DNA of 64,000 nucleotides, from contig NZ_LNCD01000106.1 of assembly GCF_001542405.1 (NCBI RefSeq), positions 1-64,000 on the forward strand, read 5' to 3'. Shown one piece after another: positions 43,224 to 51,229 of the stretch. The notes below the pieces were generated by a model. It did not search any database. It was not told where the DNA came from and saw only the letters and a list, made by a program, of their open reading frames with translations. Position 1 is the stretch's first letter. Each line of letters opens with the position of its first letter. The position numbers and the translations under genes are program-made. Origin of the DNA: Rhizobium altiplani (GTDB lineage: Bacteria > Pseudomonadota > Alphaproteobacteria > Rhizobiales > Rhizobiaceae).

Positions 43224-44108
43224 TCAAGGGCGGTCGAGATGGATCGTCACCCAACCGTTTCGCCAGATCGTGCGGACATGCCGCAGGTGCGCACCATTAT
43301 AGGCGGCAAGCACCTTCCAGCGTTGGGCCGCCAGAATGCCGGAGAGGATGACCGAGCCCCCCGGCGCCAGGTGGTTGACGAGCTGCGGCGCCATCTTGAT
43401 CAGCGGTCGCGCGAGGATGTTGGCGATAATGAGATCGAAGGGACCATGTGTGGAAAAGGCCGTCGAGTGAAAACCCGGCGCTGTTGCCGTCGAGATACCG
43501 GACGCAATCCCGTTGCTTCTGATGTTCTCGGCCGCGACCCGAGTTGCGACCGGGTCGATATCGGTGGCGAGAACGGGAATGTTACGCAGCTTCCTCACGG
43601 CAATCGCCAGAACGCCGCTGCCGGTTCCAAGGTCGAGCGCATTCCGCACGGAGCGGGAACGAAGAACGCGATCGATCGTCTCCAGGCAGCCGGCCGTCGT
43701 GCCGTGGTGACCGGTACCGAACGCCTGGCCCGCATCGATCTCGATCGCAATGTCGCCGGGCCGCACCTTGTCGCGGTCGTGCGAGCCATGGACGAGGAAC
43801 CGCCCTGCCCGAACCGGCTTCAGCCCCTCGAGTGACCTGGCGACCCAATCGACGTCAGGGATCACCTCGCGTTCGACCTTTGCGTCGGGAAAGCTCGTCT
43901 TCAGAGCGTCCTCGACACGCGCGCGAACCTGCGCCTCGTCTTCACGCATCATGTAGACGGAGGCTTCCCAAATGTCCTTCTTCTCGTCGATTTCAGTCGT
44001 CGCGATCGCGAAGTCTTCTTCGCCGAAGACCTCGGACAGCAGGTCCAGAATCTCACCGGCCCGCACTTCGGTCGTCGTCACATAAAGGCGTATTTCACTC
44101 ACAATCAC
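43224..44108 (-). CDS. prmA: Ribosomal protein L11 methyltransferase
   Basis: A 294-residue SAM-dependent methyltransferase that trimethylates ribosomal protein L11. The substrate-recognition domain covers about residues 1-85, then DAGQAFGTGHHGTT (125-138) and the SAM motif LDLGTGSGVLA (158-168). The NILARPL stretch in the C-terminal third is the catalytic-loop motif of the family. The length and layout are those of PrmA. It starts with a GTG at 44108, or at a second GTG two codons later (44102). It follows the FAD monooxygenase by eight bases and is likely co-transcribed with it. Confidence 0.95.
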   Translation of the reverse strand: MIVSEIRLYVTTTEVRAGEILDLLSEVFGEEDFAIATTEIDEKKDIWEASVYMMREDEAQVRARVEDALKTSFPDAKVEREVIPDVDWVARSLEGLKPVRAGRFLVHGSHDRDKVRPGDIAIEIDAGQAFGTGHHGTTAGCLETIDRVLRSRSVRNALDLGTGSGVLAIAVRKLRNIPVLATDIDPVATRVAAENIRSNGIASGISTATAPGFHSTAFSTHGPFDLIIANILARPLIKMAPQLVNHLAPGGSVILSGILAAQRWKVLAAYNGAHLRHVRTIWRNGWVTIHLDRP

Positions 44109-44116
44109 TCTTTCTT

Positions 44117-45244
44117 TTATAGGGCACCATCGATCCAGGGCGGCGACTGCGTATCATATCCGGAAACACCGTGAAGCAATTTTTGTCGGAATGCAGGTAT
44201 CCGCAAAAGCACCGGGACGGCAAGATTGCGGATCGCGATTGCCATCGGATGTTTCATTGTGATCAGCGATGTCAATTGATGGGTCTGCTTCAGCACCGTC
44301 GTCACCGCAGGCATCCTGAGCACCGCATACTCCTGCTCCCGCCCCTCCGAGATCAGCCAGGCCAACCAGCATGCGTCTTCGATGCCGAGGTTCATCCCCC
44401 GCGCCCCGGCAGGCGAATGGATGTGCGCAGCATCCCCGGCAAGGAAAACGTTGCCCTTAGCCATTACCTCGGCACGGCGAAAGTGAATGCGAAAATCGGA
44501 CGCCCAGACCCGCTCAGCAATGGGCGCGGGATGCTCGATGCGGCTCTCGAAATCGGGAAGCGTCGAAATGTAGCGGAGAACATCGCGCGTCACAGGCAAG
44601 CGCCCGATCATGCCGGGATCGAACAGGCTGATCTCGGCATAGCTGGGATCGACCGGTCCGGCGTAGCGAAAATCCGCCAGGTAAAAGCTGCTCTCCAGCA
44701 CCTGCCCGGGGAAACCGAGGCCGAGGGCTTCTCGCACCGTTGAATGGGACCCGTCGGCCGCGATCACGATATCGAAATCCGCGGTTTCGACCGAGCCATC
44801 CAGCTTCTTTAGCGTCACCTTCGTTTCCGAAAGATCGCCGGAAACCGCCTCCACGACGGTTTGCCACTCCGGAACGATCTCATAGTCGGAAAGCTTGCCG
44901 AGCAGCAGCCGCTCGGTATGCCCTTGCGCCAGCGCATGGATGGCACTGTAGGGACCGGGAACCTCCGTGGTGTCGATGTCGGCAAGGACCTTGCCTTTGG
45001 CGGCGATCCGGAAGTGCTGGATCTGCTGCGCTTCTTGCAGGATCGTGTCCGTCACACGCGAAGGTGAAAGCAGCGTCAGCGTTCTGGCATTGATGCCGAG
45101 AGCACGGCTTTCCGTTAGGGGCACCGGTCCGGCGTCGCTATCGACGATGCGCGGGAGGTGGCCGCGGCGGGCGAGTTCAAGAGCAGCAGTCAGACCAGTC
45201 GCACCGGCTCCGGCGATCAAGATGCTGCGATGCCCTGACGCCAT
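44117..45244 (-). CDS. FAD-dependent monooxygenase
   Basis: A 375-residue flavoprotein of the p-hydroxybenzoate hydroxylase-like (UbiH/PheA) superfamily. Three signatures are seen: the FAD-binding GAGATGLTAALELARRG (12-28), the DIVIAADGSHSTVREALG segment, and the GDAAHIHSPAGARGMNLGIE segment that holds the flavin ribityl. Members hydroxylate aromatic or polyketide-like compounds with NAD(P)H. The substrate is unknown. It sits between the SCO gene (gap four bases) and prmA (gap eight bases) and is probably transcribed with both, though the roles look unrelated. Confidence 0.9.
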   Translation of the reverse strand: MASGHRSILIAGAGATGLTAALELARRGHLPRIVDSDAGPVPLTESRALGINARTLTLLSPSRVTDTILQEAQQIQHFRIAAKGKVLADIDTTEVPGPYSAIHALAQGHTERLLLGKLSDYEIVPEWQTVVEAVSGDLSETKVTLKKLDGSVETADFDIVIAADGSHSTVREALGLGFPGQVLESSFYLADFRYAGPVDPSYAEISLFDPGMIGRLPVTRDVLRYISTLPDFESRIEHPAPIAERVWASDFRIHFRRAEVMAKGNVFLAGDAAHIHSPAGARGMNLGIEDACWLAWLISEGREQEYAVLRMPAVTTVLKQTHQLTSLITMKHPMAIAIRNLAVPVLLRIPAFRQKLLHGVSGYDTQSPPWIDGAL

Positions 45245-45248
45245 GCCG

Positions 45249-45851
45249 TCATCCCTTGCTGACGAGGTTCTCCAGTTTCTTTACAGCCGTATCGGGATTT
45301 TCGCCATAGGCGATGGTACCTGAGAACCGCCCTTCCGAATCGAGCAGGAAGACAGAAGCCGTGTGATCCATCGTGTAGTCGCCGTTCGGATTGCTTTCGT
45401 CCACCGGAACCTTCTTGGCGTAGACGCGATAACCCTTGATGACATCTGCAATCTTGTCGGGCGCGCCTGATATACCGACGATGCGCTTGGACACGTTGGA
45501 AACGTATTCGTTCATCACCTCAGGCGTGTCGCGCTCCGGATCGACGGTCACGAAGTAGGCCTGCAGCTTCTTGCCATCCGGATCGACCTTCTCCAGCCAA
45601 CCGTTCATCTCAAAGAGCGTTGTCGGGCAGACCTCCGGACAATGGGTGAAGCCAAAGAAGAGCGCCGTCGGCTTGCCCCGGAACGCCTGCTCGGTGATCG
45701 GCTTGCCGTCCTGGGCAACGAGCGTGAACGGCACGCCGAACGGCCCCTCGGAAACGGCCTCCTTCGTCTTGGTGACATTAAGCGTCAGCCAGCCGAGAAT
45801 GCCGGCCATCAGCAGCACCGCAACCCACACCGCAATGCGGACAGTCTTCAT
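45249..45851 (-). CDS. SCO1/SenC family copper chaperone
   Basis: A 200-residue protein with one N-terminal membrane helix (about residues 6-25) and a periplasmic thioredoxin-like domain. The copper ligands are Cys71 and Cys75 in HCPEVCP and His163 in MDHTASVF. It helps load copper into cytochrome c oxidase. The ATG at 45851 follows GAGGTTCG. It is first in a compact operon with the monooxygenase and prmA. The long in-frame extension upstream lacks a start signal and is not used. Confidence 0.92.
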   Translation of the reverse strand: MKTVRIAVWVAVLLMAGILGWLTLNVTKTKEAVSEGPFGVPFTLVAQDGKPITEQAFRGKPTALFFGFTHCPEVCPTTLFEMNGWLEKVDPDGKKLQAYFVTVDPERDTPEVMNEYVSNVSKRIVGISGAPDKIADVIKGYRVYAKKVPVDESNPNGDYTMDHTASVFLLDSEGRFSGTIAYGENPDTAVKKLENLVSKG

Positions 45852-46204
45852 CGATCGAACCTCAAAGATCGGGATTATTCCCGTTTGTCGGGTGATATCG
45901 CCTCCTGCTTCGGGGCGCAATTCAACATCACGTTTCCCAGTGGCGACCGATTGCCCCACCAGCACACGGAAAAGGCGAAATCAGTTTCACAAAAACCAAA
46001 ATCTTCAAACACTTAGCAGATAAAACAAAGACGGTTGCAATCTTTGAGGGTTAGCAAATACTTAGAAGTACATATCTATATTTAGGAATGGATAGAACAT
46101 TCTACGTTCTCGTGACATGAGGTCCACCCGGCATTTCAATCCCCGGCTATCCGCGTGAGCGCAAGACGCACACCGCGTTTCATCGCGGAGGGGGATGATC
46201 ATCA
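45852..46204. other. Divergent control region between SCO operon and chemoreceptor
   Basis: About 353 bases with an AT-rich core near 46000-46110 that suits promoters for both directions. Short imperfect inverted repeats occur (for example AGAAC and GTTCT around 46096-46113), none long enough to name. No gene is visible. Confidence 0.5.
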
Positions 46205-48169
46205 ATGACTGATATGAAAGTGCGCAAGAACCTCTCCGTAGGCCAACGGCTGGGGACACTTGCCGGCGCGGCGTTCATTGGCTTCGGCTCGATGCTTGCA
46301 GTTGGCTGGTATCAAAATTCGAGCGCCGACGCGGCTTTAAGACAAGCCAACGAAATCCAGGCCAGCGTCGACCAGATTAACGAGATGCGCGCCGCAAACC
46401 TCACCCTCATTCTTGCCGCCATGGACACCATCGTTGACCGTGGCGATCGCGCCGTGATGCCCGAACGCCTGAAGCTGATGAACGAGGCGATCGGCGAGCT
46501 GCAGAGCAGCTCCAAGGAGATGCACCGCCTGGGCGAAGAGCTGAACGCCGGAAGCCTACTGTCCACGTATGACGCAGACGTGGCGTCTCTGGGGAAAAGT
46601 GTCGTCGGAGACTTGAAATCTGCTGTCGAAGCCGGCGCGCCGGACAGTGAATTTGACAAACTGGACGACGCCATCGACGGTGGCGGCGACAAGGTGGGTG
46701 CGACGCTGGACAAGCTCGCACGCGAAGGCGGCGAATTGGCCAAGGCGCGGATCGACGAGGCGAACGCAATCTCGGAGCGGGCGATACTGATCCAGCTGGC
46801 ACTTGGCATCGTCGCCATCCTGACAATGGGCACCCTGCAATACATTCATGGCGGTTCCATCCGTCGCGGTATCGAGGGTGTGCGAAAAAGCATGCAGGGC
46901 ATCATGCGCGGCGATCTCAATAGCCTTGTCCCCGCCACTGACCGGGGCGATGAGATCGGCGACATGGCACGCGCAGCGGAGAGCTTCCGGCTTGCCGCAA
47001 TCGAGAAGCAGGAATTGCAGGCGCGTAGCGACAGCGAACGCCAGCAGAGCGACGCCGAGCGCCGCAGCCGTGAAGCAGCGAAGCTCGCGGACGCCGAAGC
47101 GCTCAACGATGCAGTCCATGCGTTGGGCGACGGCCTTACGCGGCTCGCGGGCGGCGACGTGACAGTCACCATCAATCAGCCGTTCACGGCAGAGCTTGAG
47201 CGCTTGCGCACCGACTTCAATCACACCACGGCGACGCTCCGCCAGACAATGGCCGGGATCGCCCAAAACGGGACTTCCATCCAGGCAAACAGCCAGCAGA
47301 TGCGCTCGGCAGCAGACGACCTCGCCAAGCGTACGGAACAGCAGGCGGCCTCGCTGGAGGAAACCTCCGCGGCGCTCGACCAGATCACCGCAACGGTTCG
47401 CAACGCCACCAACCGTGCCGAGGAAGTCGGCCACATGGTTACCCACACCCGGCAGAATACCGCGAAATCAGATGTGGTCGTGACCGACGCCATGGCCGCG
47501 ATGGAGCGAATCGCGACCGCCTCGCGCGAGATCGGAACAATCATCAACGTCATCGATGAGATCGCCTTCCAAACCAACCTCCTCGCCCTCAACGCGGGCG
47601 TCGAAGCTGCTCGCGCCGGCGAAGCCGGCAAGGGCTTTGCTGTCGTAGCACAGGAAGTACGCGAACTCGCCGGCCGCGCGGCCGGTGCCGCCAAGGATAT
47701 CAAGGCCTTGATCGGAAAATCCGGCGCCGAGGTGAAGGCCGGCGGCGAACTCGTAACGGCGGCCGGCGAAGCCCTGCGCCAGATCGGCGAAGATGTTTTG
47801 CGCATCGACGAGCATGTTAAATCAATCGTAACCTCTGCACGCGAACAATCTACCGGACTGAACGAAATCAATACGGCCATCAGCCAGATGGACCAGGTCA
47901 CGCAGAAAAACGCGGCCATGGTGGAAGAAACGAACGCAGCAAGTCACGCGCTCGCCACCGATGCCGACAGCCTGATCCACCTGATCCAGACGTTCAAGAT
48001 CGGCGAAGGCATGAATGCCCGTTCCACGCCGCGGGAAGCCACCGCAGTCTCGCATCCGAAACCATCTCCCGCACGAAGCCTTATCGGCAAGGTCGCGGGC
48101 GCATTCAGCGGCGGCGCAACCGCCAGAGCCATGGCCGCACCGGCCGGAGACAACTGGGAAGAATTCTGA
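46205..48169 (+). CDS. Methyl-accepting chemotaxis protein
   Basis: A 654-residue chemoreceptor. Transmembrane helix 1 (about 17-36) and 2 (about 195-217) frame a periplasmic four-helix sensor of roughly 155 residues. HAMP follows, then a second HAMP-like stretch, and the signalling domain with the hairpin tip IDEIAFQTNLLALNAGVEAARAGEAGKGFAVVAQEVR-type sequence (only its parts need naming: the tip lies at about 450-490). It ends in NWEEF, matching the NWETF-type pentapeptide that tethers CheR and CheB. The ligand is unknown. It is two bases upstream of its CheW gene. Confidence 0.95.
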   Translation: MTDMKVRKNLSVGQRLGTLAGAAFIGFGSMLAVGWYQNSSADAALRQANEIQASVDQINEMRAANLTLILAAMDTIVDRGDRAVMPERLKLMNEAIGELQSSSKEMHRLGEELNAGSLLSTYDADVASLGKSVVGDLKSAVEAGAPDSEFDKLDDAIDGGGDKVGATLDKLAREGGELAKARIDEANAISERAILIQLALGIVAILTMGTLQYIHGGSIRRGIEGVRKSMQGIMRGDLNSLVPATDRGDEIGDMARAAESFRLAAIEKQELQARSDSERQQSDAERRSREAAKLADAEALNDAVHALGDGLTRLAGGDVTVTINQPFTAELERLRTDFNHTTATLRQTMAGIAQNGTSIQANSQQMRSAADDLAKRTEQQAASLEETSAALDQITATVRNATNRAEEVGHMVTHTRQNTAKSDVVVTDAMAAMERIATASREIGTIINVIDEIAFQTNLLALNAGVEAARAGEAGKGFAVVAQEVRELAGRAAGAAKDIKALIGKSGAEVKAGGELVTAAGEALRQIGEDVLRIDEHVKSIVTSAREQSTGLNEINTAISQMDQVTQKNAAMVEETNAASHALATDADSLIHLIQTFKIGEGMNARSTPREATAVSHPKPSPARSLIGKVAGAFSGGATARAMAAPAGDNWEEF

Positions 48170-48171
48170 TC

Positions 48172-48639
48172 ATGAACAATACCGTCATCAACCAGACCGG
48201 CTCGCATCTCGAGATCGTTTCCTTCCATCTCGGCGAGCAGGAATTCTGCATCGACATCATGGCGATCCGCGAAATCCGCGGTTGGGCGCCCGTCACGCCG
48301 ATGCCGCACACGCCGCCCTACGTCCTCGGTCTCATCAACCTTCGTGGCGCGGTGATCCCGGTCATCGACATGGCCTGCCGCCTCGGCATGAAGATGACCG
48401 AGCCATCGGAGCGCTCCGCCATTATCGTCACCGACATTGCCGGCAAGCTCGTCGGCCTGCTGGTCGAGCAGGTCTCCGACATGATGACCATCAAGAGCGA
48501 AGACTTGCAGCCGGCACCGGAGATCATCCCGGAAGCCCAGCGCGCCTTCTGCCGCGGCATCGTCGCCCTGGAAAAGACCATGGTCTGCTTCCTGAACCTC
48601 GACACCGTAATCGCCGACGAATTGGCACAGGCGGCTTGA
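48172..48639 (+). CDS. CheW-family chemotaxis coupling protein
   Basis: A 155-residue SH3-like scaffold that links receptors to the CheA kinase. The CheW signatures are present: VSFHLGEQEFCIDIMAIREI near the start, PMPHTPPYVLGLINLRGAVI in the middle (about 43-62) and LVGLLVEQVSDMMTI later. It starts two bases after the receptor stop, so the pair is one operon. A dedicated CheW next to a receptor suggests that the receptor uses its own array or a variant one. Confidence 0.95.
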   Translation: MNNTVINQTGSHLEIVSFHLGEQEFCIDIMAIREIRGWAPVTPMPHTPPYVLGLINLRGAVIPVIDMACRLGMKMTEPSERSAIIVTDIAGKLVGLLVEQVSDMMTIKSEDLQPAPEIIPEAQRAFCRGIVALEKTMVCFLNLDTVIADELAQAA

Positions 48640-48838
48640 CGCGACCAGCGCAGCATAACCGCGAAGAAATTTTCGAACCGCTCGCATCCAACCGTTGCGA
48701 GCTGTTTTTTCTGTACGGTCATTGTTAGGGCCGCATTGCAGGCTATCTCCTCATCGCATTGTCCGACGTGGCTTCGAGTGAACGAAGTGCGCGAACGGGC
48801 GTTCGAATGGTTGTCAGAAGAACAACGGGGTACGCAGA

Positions 48839-49249
48839 ATGCGCGAGGCGAAAACCCGTCACACCGGAGGATGCGGCTGCGGTGCGGTCCGATACAGAAT
48901 TGACGAGGCGCCGCTGGCGAGCGGCATCTGCCACTGCCAGACCTGCCGAAAGGTCGCTTCGGCTCCTACGCTTCCGTTCGTCACCTTTCCCGTGCGAACG
49001 CTGGTATACGAACAGGGCGCCCCTCGGGCATTTGCCTCCTCGAGAGGCGTTGTCCGGACATTTTGCGGCTCATGCGGTTCCCCGATCGGCTATCAGAACG
49101 ATGCCGACCCGGACCTGATCGACATCATGACAGTCAGCCTCGACGACCCGGATGAGTACCATCCGACCTTTCACGTCTGGACGTCTGAAAAGGTGTCCTG
49201 GGATGTGATCTGCGACGAGCTGCCGGCACATCCCAAGAGCCGCGCCTAG
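48839..49249 (+). CDS. GFA family protein (zinc-binding, glutathione-dependent formaldehyde activator fold)
   Basis: A 136-residue zinc protein of the GFA (Gfa/CENP-V) family. The zinc-binding cysteines are visible: Cys12 and Cys14 in GGCGCG, Cys31, Cys33 and Cys36 in CHCQTCRK, and Cys76 and Cys79 in FCGSCGSP. The family name comes from an enzyme that combines formaldehyde with glutathione, but most members have unproven activity. It is transcribed alone, converging on the CreA gene. Confidence 0.9.
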   Translation: MREAKTRHTGGCGCGAVRYRIDEAPLASGICHCQTCRKVASAPTLPFVTFPVRTLVYEQGAPRAFASSRGVVRTFCGSCGSPIGYQNDADPDLIDIMTVSLDDPDEYHPTFHVWTSEKVSWDVICDELPAHPKSRA

Positions 49250-49266
49250 CGCGTCGAGGCGTGTTG

Positions 49267-49761
49267 CTATTGCGGCTTGCCGTTCTTCCACGTGACATTC
49301 TGGCCGTATAGCGGGATGGTCGAAATCGCCATCTTCGCCGAGCCATCAGTCAGTTCGCGGGAGTGGGCGAGATAGACCAGCGTGTCGTTCTTCTTGTCGT
49401 AGATCCGGTTGACGACCAGCTTCTTCCAGATCAGCGACATGCCCGTCTTGAACACCTCGTCGCCGCCCTCCGACAGATTGATGTCGCCAATCTCGATCGG
49501 CCCCGTCTGCCGGCAGGAGATGGAGTTGTTCGAGGGGTCTTCGAACCAGTTGCCGTTCTTCACGCGATCGATAACGCTGCGGTCGAAATAAGTGACGTGG
49601 CAAGTCACGCCCTTCACCTGCGGGTCGGCCACCGCATCGATGATGATGTCGTTGCCAATCCAGTCGACCCCGACCTTGCCGACGACGTCGGCTGAGGCAG
49701 CGCCGGCGCTAAGGCCGATGAGTGAAGCAGCGGCAAGCGTGATGTAACTCTTTCTGGACAT
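49267..49761 (-). CDS. creA: CreA family periplasmic protein
   Basis: A 164-residue exported protein with a Sec signal peptide (about residues 1-24, ending in ASA). The mature part has the CreA motifs VGKVGVDWIGNDIIIDAVAD and VTCHVTYFDRS, then DPSNNSISCRQTGPI. CreA has no established function; in E. coli it is named for its place beside the creBCD genes. Here no cre operon is nearby. The start at 49761 follows CAGGGAACC. Confidence 0.9.
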   Translation of the reverse strand: MSRKSYITLAAASLIGLSAGAASADVVGKVGVDWIGNDIIIDAVADPQVKGVTCHVTYFDRSVIDRVKNGNWFEDPSNNSISCRQTGPIEIGDINLSEGGDEVFKTGMSLIWKKLVVNRIYDKKNDTLVYLAHSRELTDGSAKMAISTIPLYGQNVTWKNGKPQ

Positions 49762-49824
49762 GACGGTTCCCTGATTGCATCCGCATCTTAGGTAAGCGCG
49801 CCTGATGCCTTTACAAGGAAGTGT

Positions 49825-50415
49825 TCACGCCTTCCTGCAGGTGCAGGCCTCATACCCGGTCGACGTCAGCCTGCCAGGCTTCATGCCTATCAGAGCGGGA
49901 ATGGCGTTCACGGCAGCCGCCCCGACAGCCCTTGCCATCGCGATCGCCGCATGCGCGCAAACGGCGGCGTCCTCGGCGGCATTGTGATGCGCAAAACGCA
50001 GGCCGAGATGCTCGGCGATCATGTTGAGCCGGTGCGAGAGGAAATGCGGCCAGATCCGCTGGGCCATCTTCAGGCTGCAGAGATAGGTCAGCTCCGGATA
50101 GGACTGCCGATAGAGATCGAGGCTCGCGCGCCAGACGCTGAAATCGAAAGCCGCATTGTGCGCAATCATTGTCGCACCTCGGAAGTCGTCGTGGAATTCG
50201 TCCATCACTTCCGGAAACGCCTGCGCGTCCTCGACATGCTCAGGCCGGATGCCGTGAATGGCGATGTTCATTCCGGAGAACCGCATCTCCTTCGGCCGGA
50301 TCAGACGCTCCTCGACGCGGGTAACCTTGCCGTCCTCAATCCATGCCAGTCCCACCGAACAGGCGCTGCCGCGTTGTTCGTTGGCGGTTTCGAAGTCAAT
50401 GGCGATGGTTTTCAA
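49825..50415 (-). CDS. DnaQ-type 3'-5' exonuclease
   Basis: A 196-residue DEDDh exonuclease of the DNA polymerase III epsilon superfamily. The active-site residues are Asp7 and Glu9 in AIDFETAN, Asp91 in HNAAFDFSVW, and His144 with Asp149 in HHNAAEDA. It is shorter than a full epsilon and lacks the polymerase-binding tail, so it is a free-standing nuclease of the ExoX/proofreading type. A TTG at 50415, giving the family start KTIAIDFE, is preferred over the GTG at 50460. No partner gene is adjacent. Confidence 0.85.
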   Translation of the reverse strand: MKTIAIDFETANEQRGSACSVGLAWIEDGKVTRVEERLIRPKEMRFSGMNIAIHGIRPEHVEDAQAFPEVMDEFHDDFRGATMIAHNAAFDFSVWRASLDLYRQSYPELTYLCSLKMAQRIWPHFLSHRLNMIAEHLGLRFAHHNAAEDAAVCAHAAIAMARAVGAAAVNAIPALIGMKPGRLTSTGYEACTCRKA

Positions 50416-50674
50416 CGAGGTTTCCGATTCGATAGCATGGATCTGGCATAACCTCCCCACCCTCTCCGCGCAAATCCGGCTGTTGACATCCGCAAGCGGA
50501 TTGCGAAATCATGGCGCATGACCGGATTGATGACCATTGTACTTACGCGGACGACCACCCTTGCAGGGTTGGCGGGAGCGATGGTGCGTTAGAAGCAGTC
50601 CGTCATCCCCTAAACCCTGCCGAGGCGAGCAGGGTTCGGGAACCGGCTCTCCTCAAACTGAGAAGGAGAGTTGC

Positions 50675-51196
50675 ATGCAGAAGAATCCAAACCCCAGAGA
50701 AATACCTGCCGGACTGTCGATCCGAGCCATCCGTCCGTCCGACACCGAGGCATTGACGGCGCTGGTCAATCTGCCGGGCTTCCGCGCCGGTACCTTGCGT
50801 CCACCCTACCAGAGCATTGAAGAGACCCGCCGCCATGTCGAAAACAGCAATCCGGATGCAATGCGTCTGGTCGCAACTATCGACGAGCAGATCGTCGGCG
50901 ACATCGGCATGACCCGTTACCACGGCCGCCGCAATCACGTCGCCTGCATCGGCATGGGCGTGCATGACGACTTTACCGGTCGCGGCATCGGCAGCGCGAT
51001 GCTCGCGGCCGTCATCGATGCCGCCGACAACTGGCTGAACATCATGCGCCTGGAGTTGACTGTTTACACAGACAACGACGCCGCCATCGCCCTTTACAGG
51101 AAGTTCGGTTTCGAAGAGGAAGGCATACTCCGTGCTTTCGCCTTCCGCGCCGGCAGCTACGTCGATGCTTACGCGATGGCGCGCATCAAGCGGTAG
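50675..51196 (+). CDS. GNAT-family N-acetyltransferase
   Basis: A 173-residue acetyl-CoA-dependent transferase. The acetyl-CoA loop is seen in VHDDFTGRGIGSAMLAAVID (the R/Q-x-x-G-x-G/A pattern) and the C-terminal ALYRKFGFEEEG motif is of the RimJ/RimL/PhnO type. The ATG at 50675 follows AGGAG at ideal spacing. The substrate is unknown. It converges on ligA with a 33-base gap. Confidence 0.93.
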   Translation: MQKNPNPREIPAGLSIRAIRPSDTEALTALVNLPGFRAGTLRPPYQSIEETRRHVENSNPDAMRLVATIDEQIVGDIGMTRYHGRRNHVACIGMGVHDDFTGRGIGSAMLAAVIDAADNWLNIMRLELTVYTDNDAAIALYRKFGFEEEGILRAFAFRAGSYVDAYAMARIKR

Positions 51197-51229
51197 AGGA
51201 ACGCTCCGAGGTCGGTGGCAGCCGATCCC

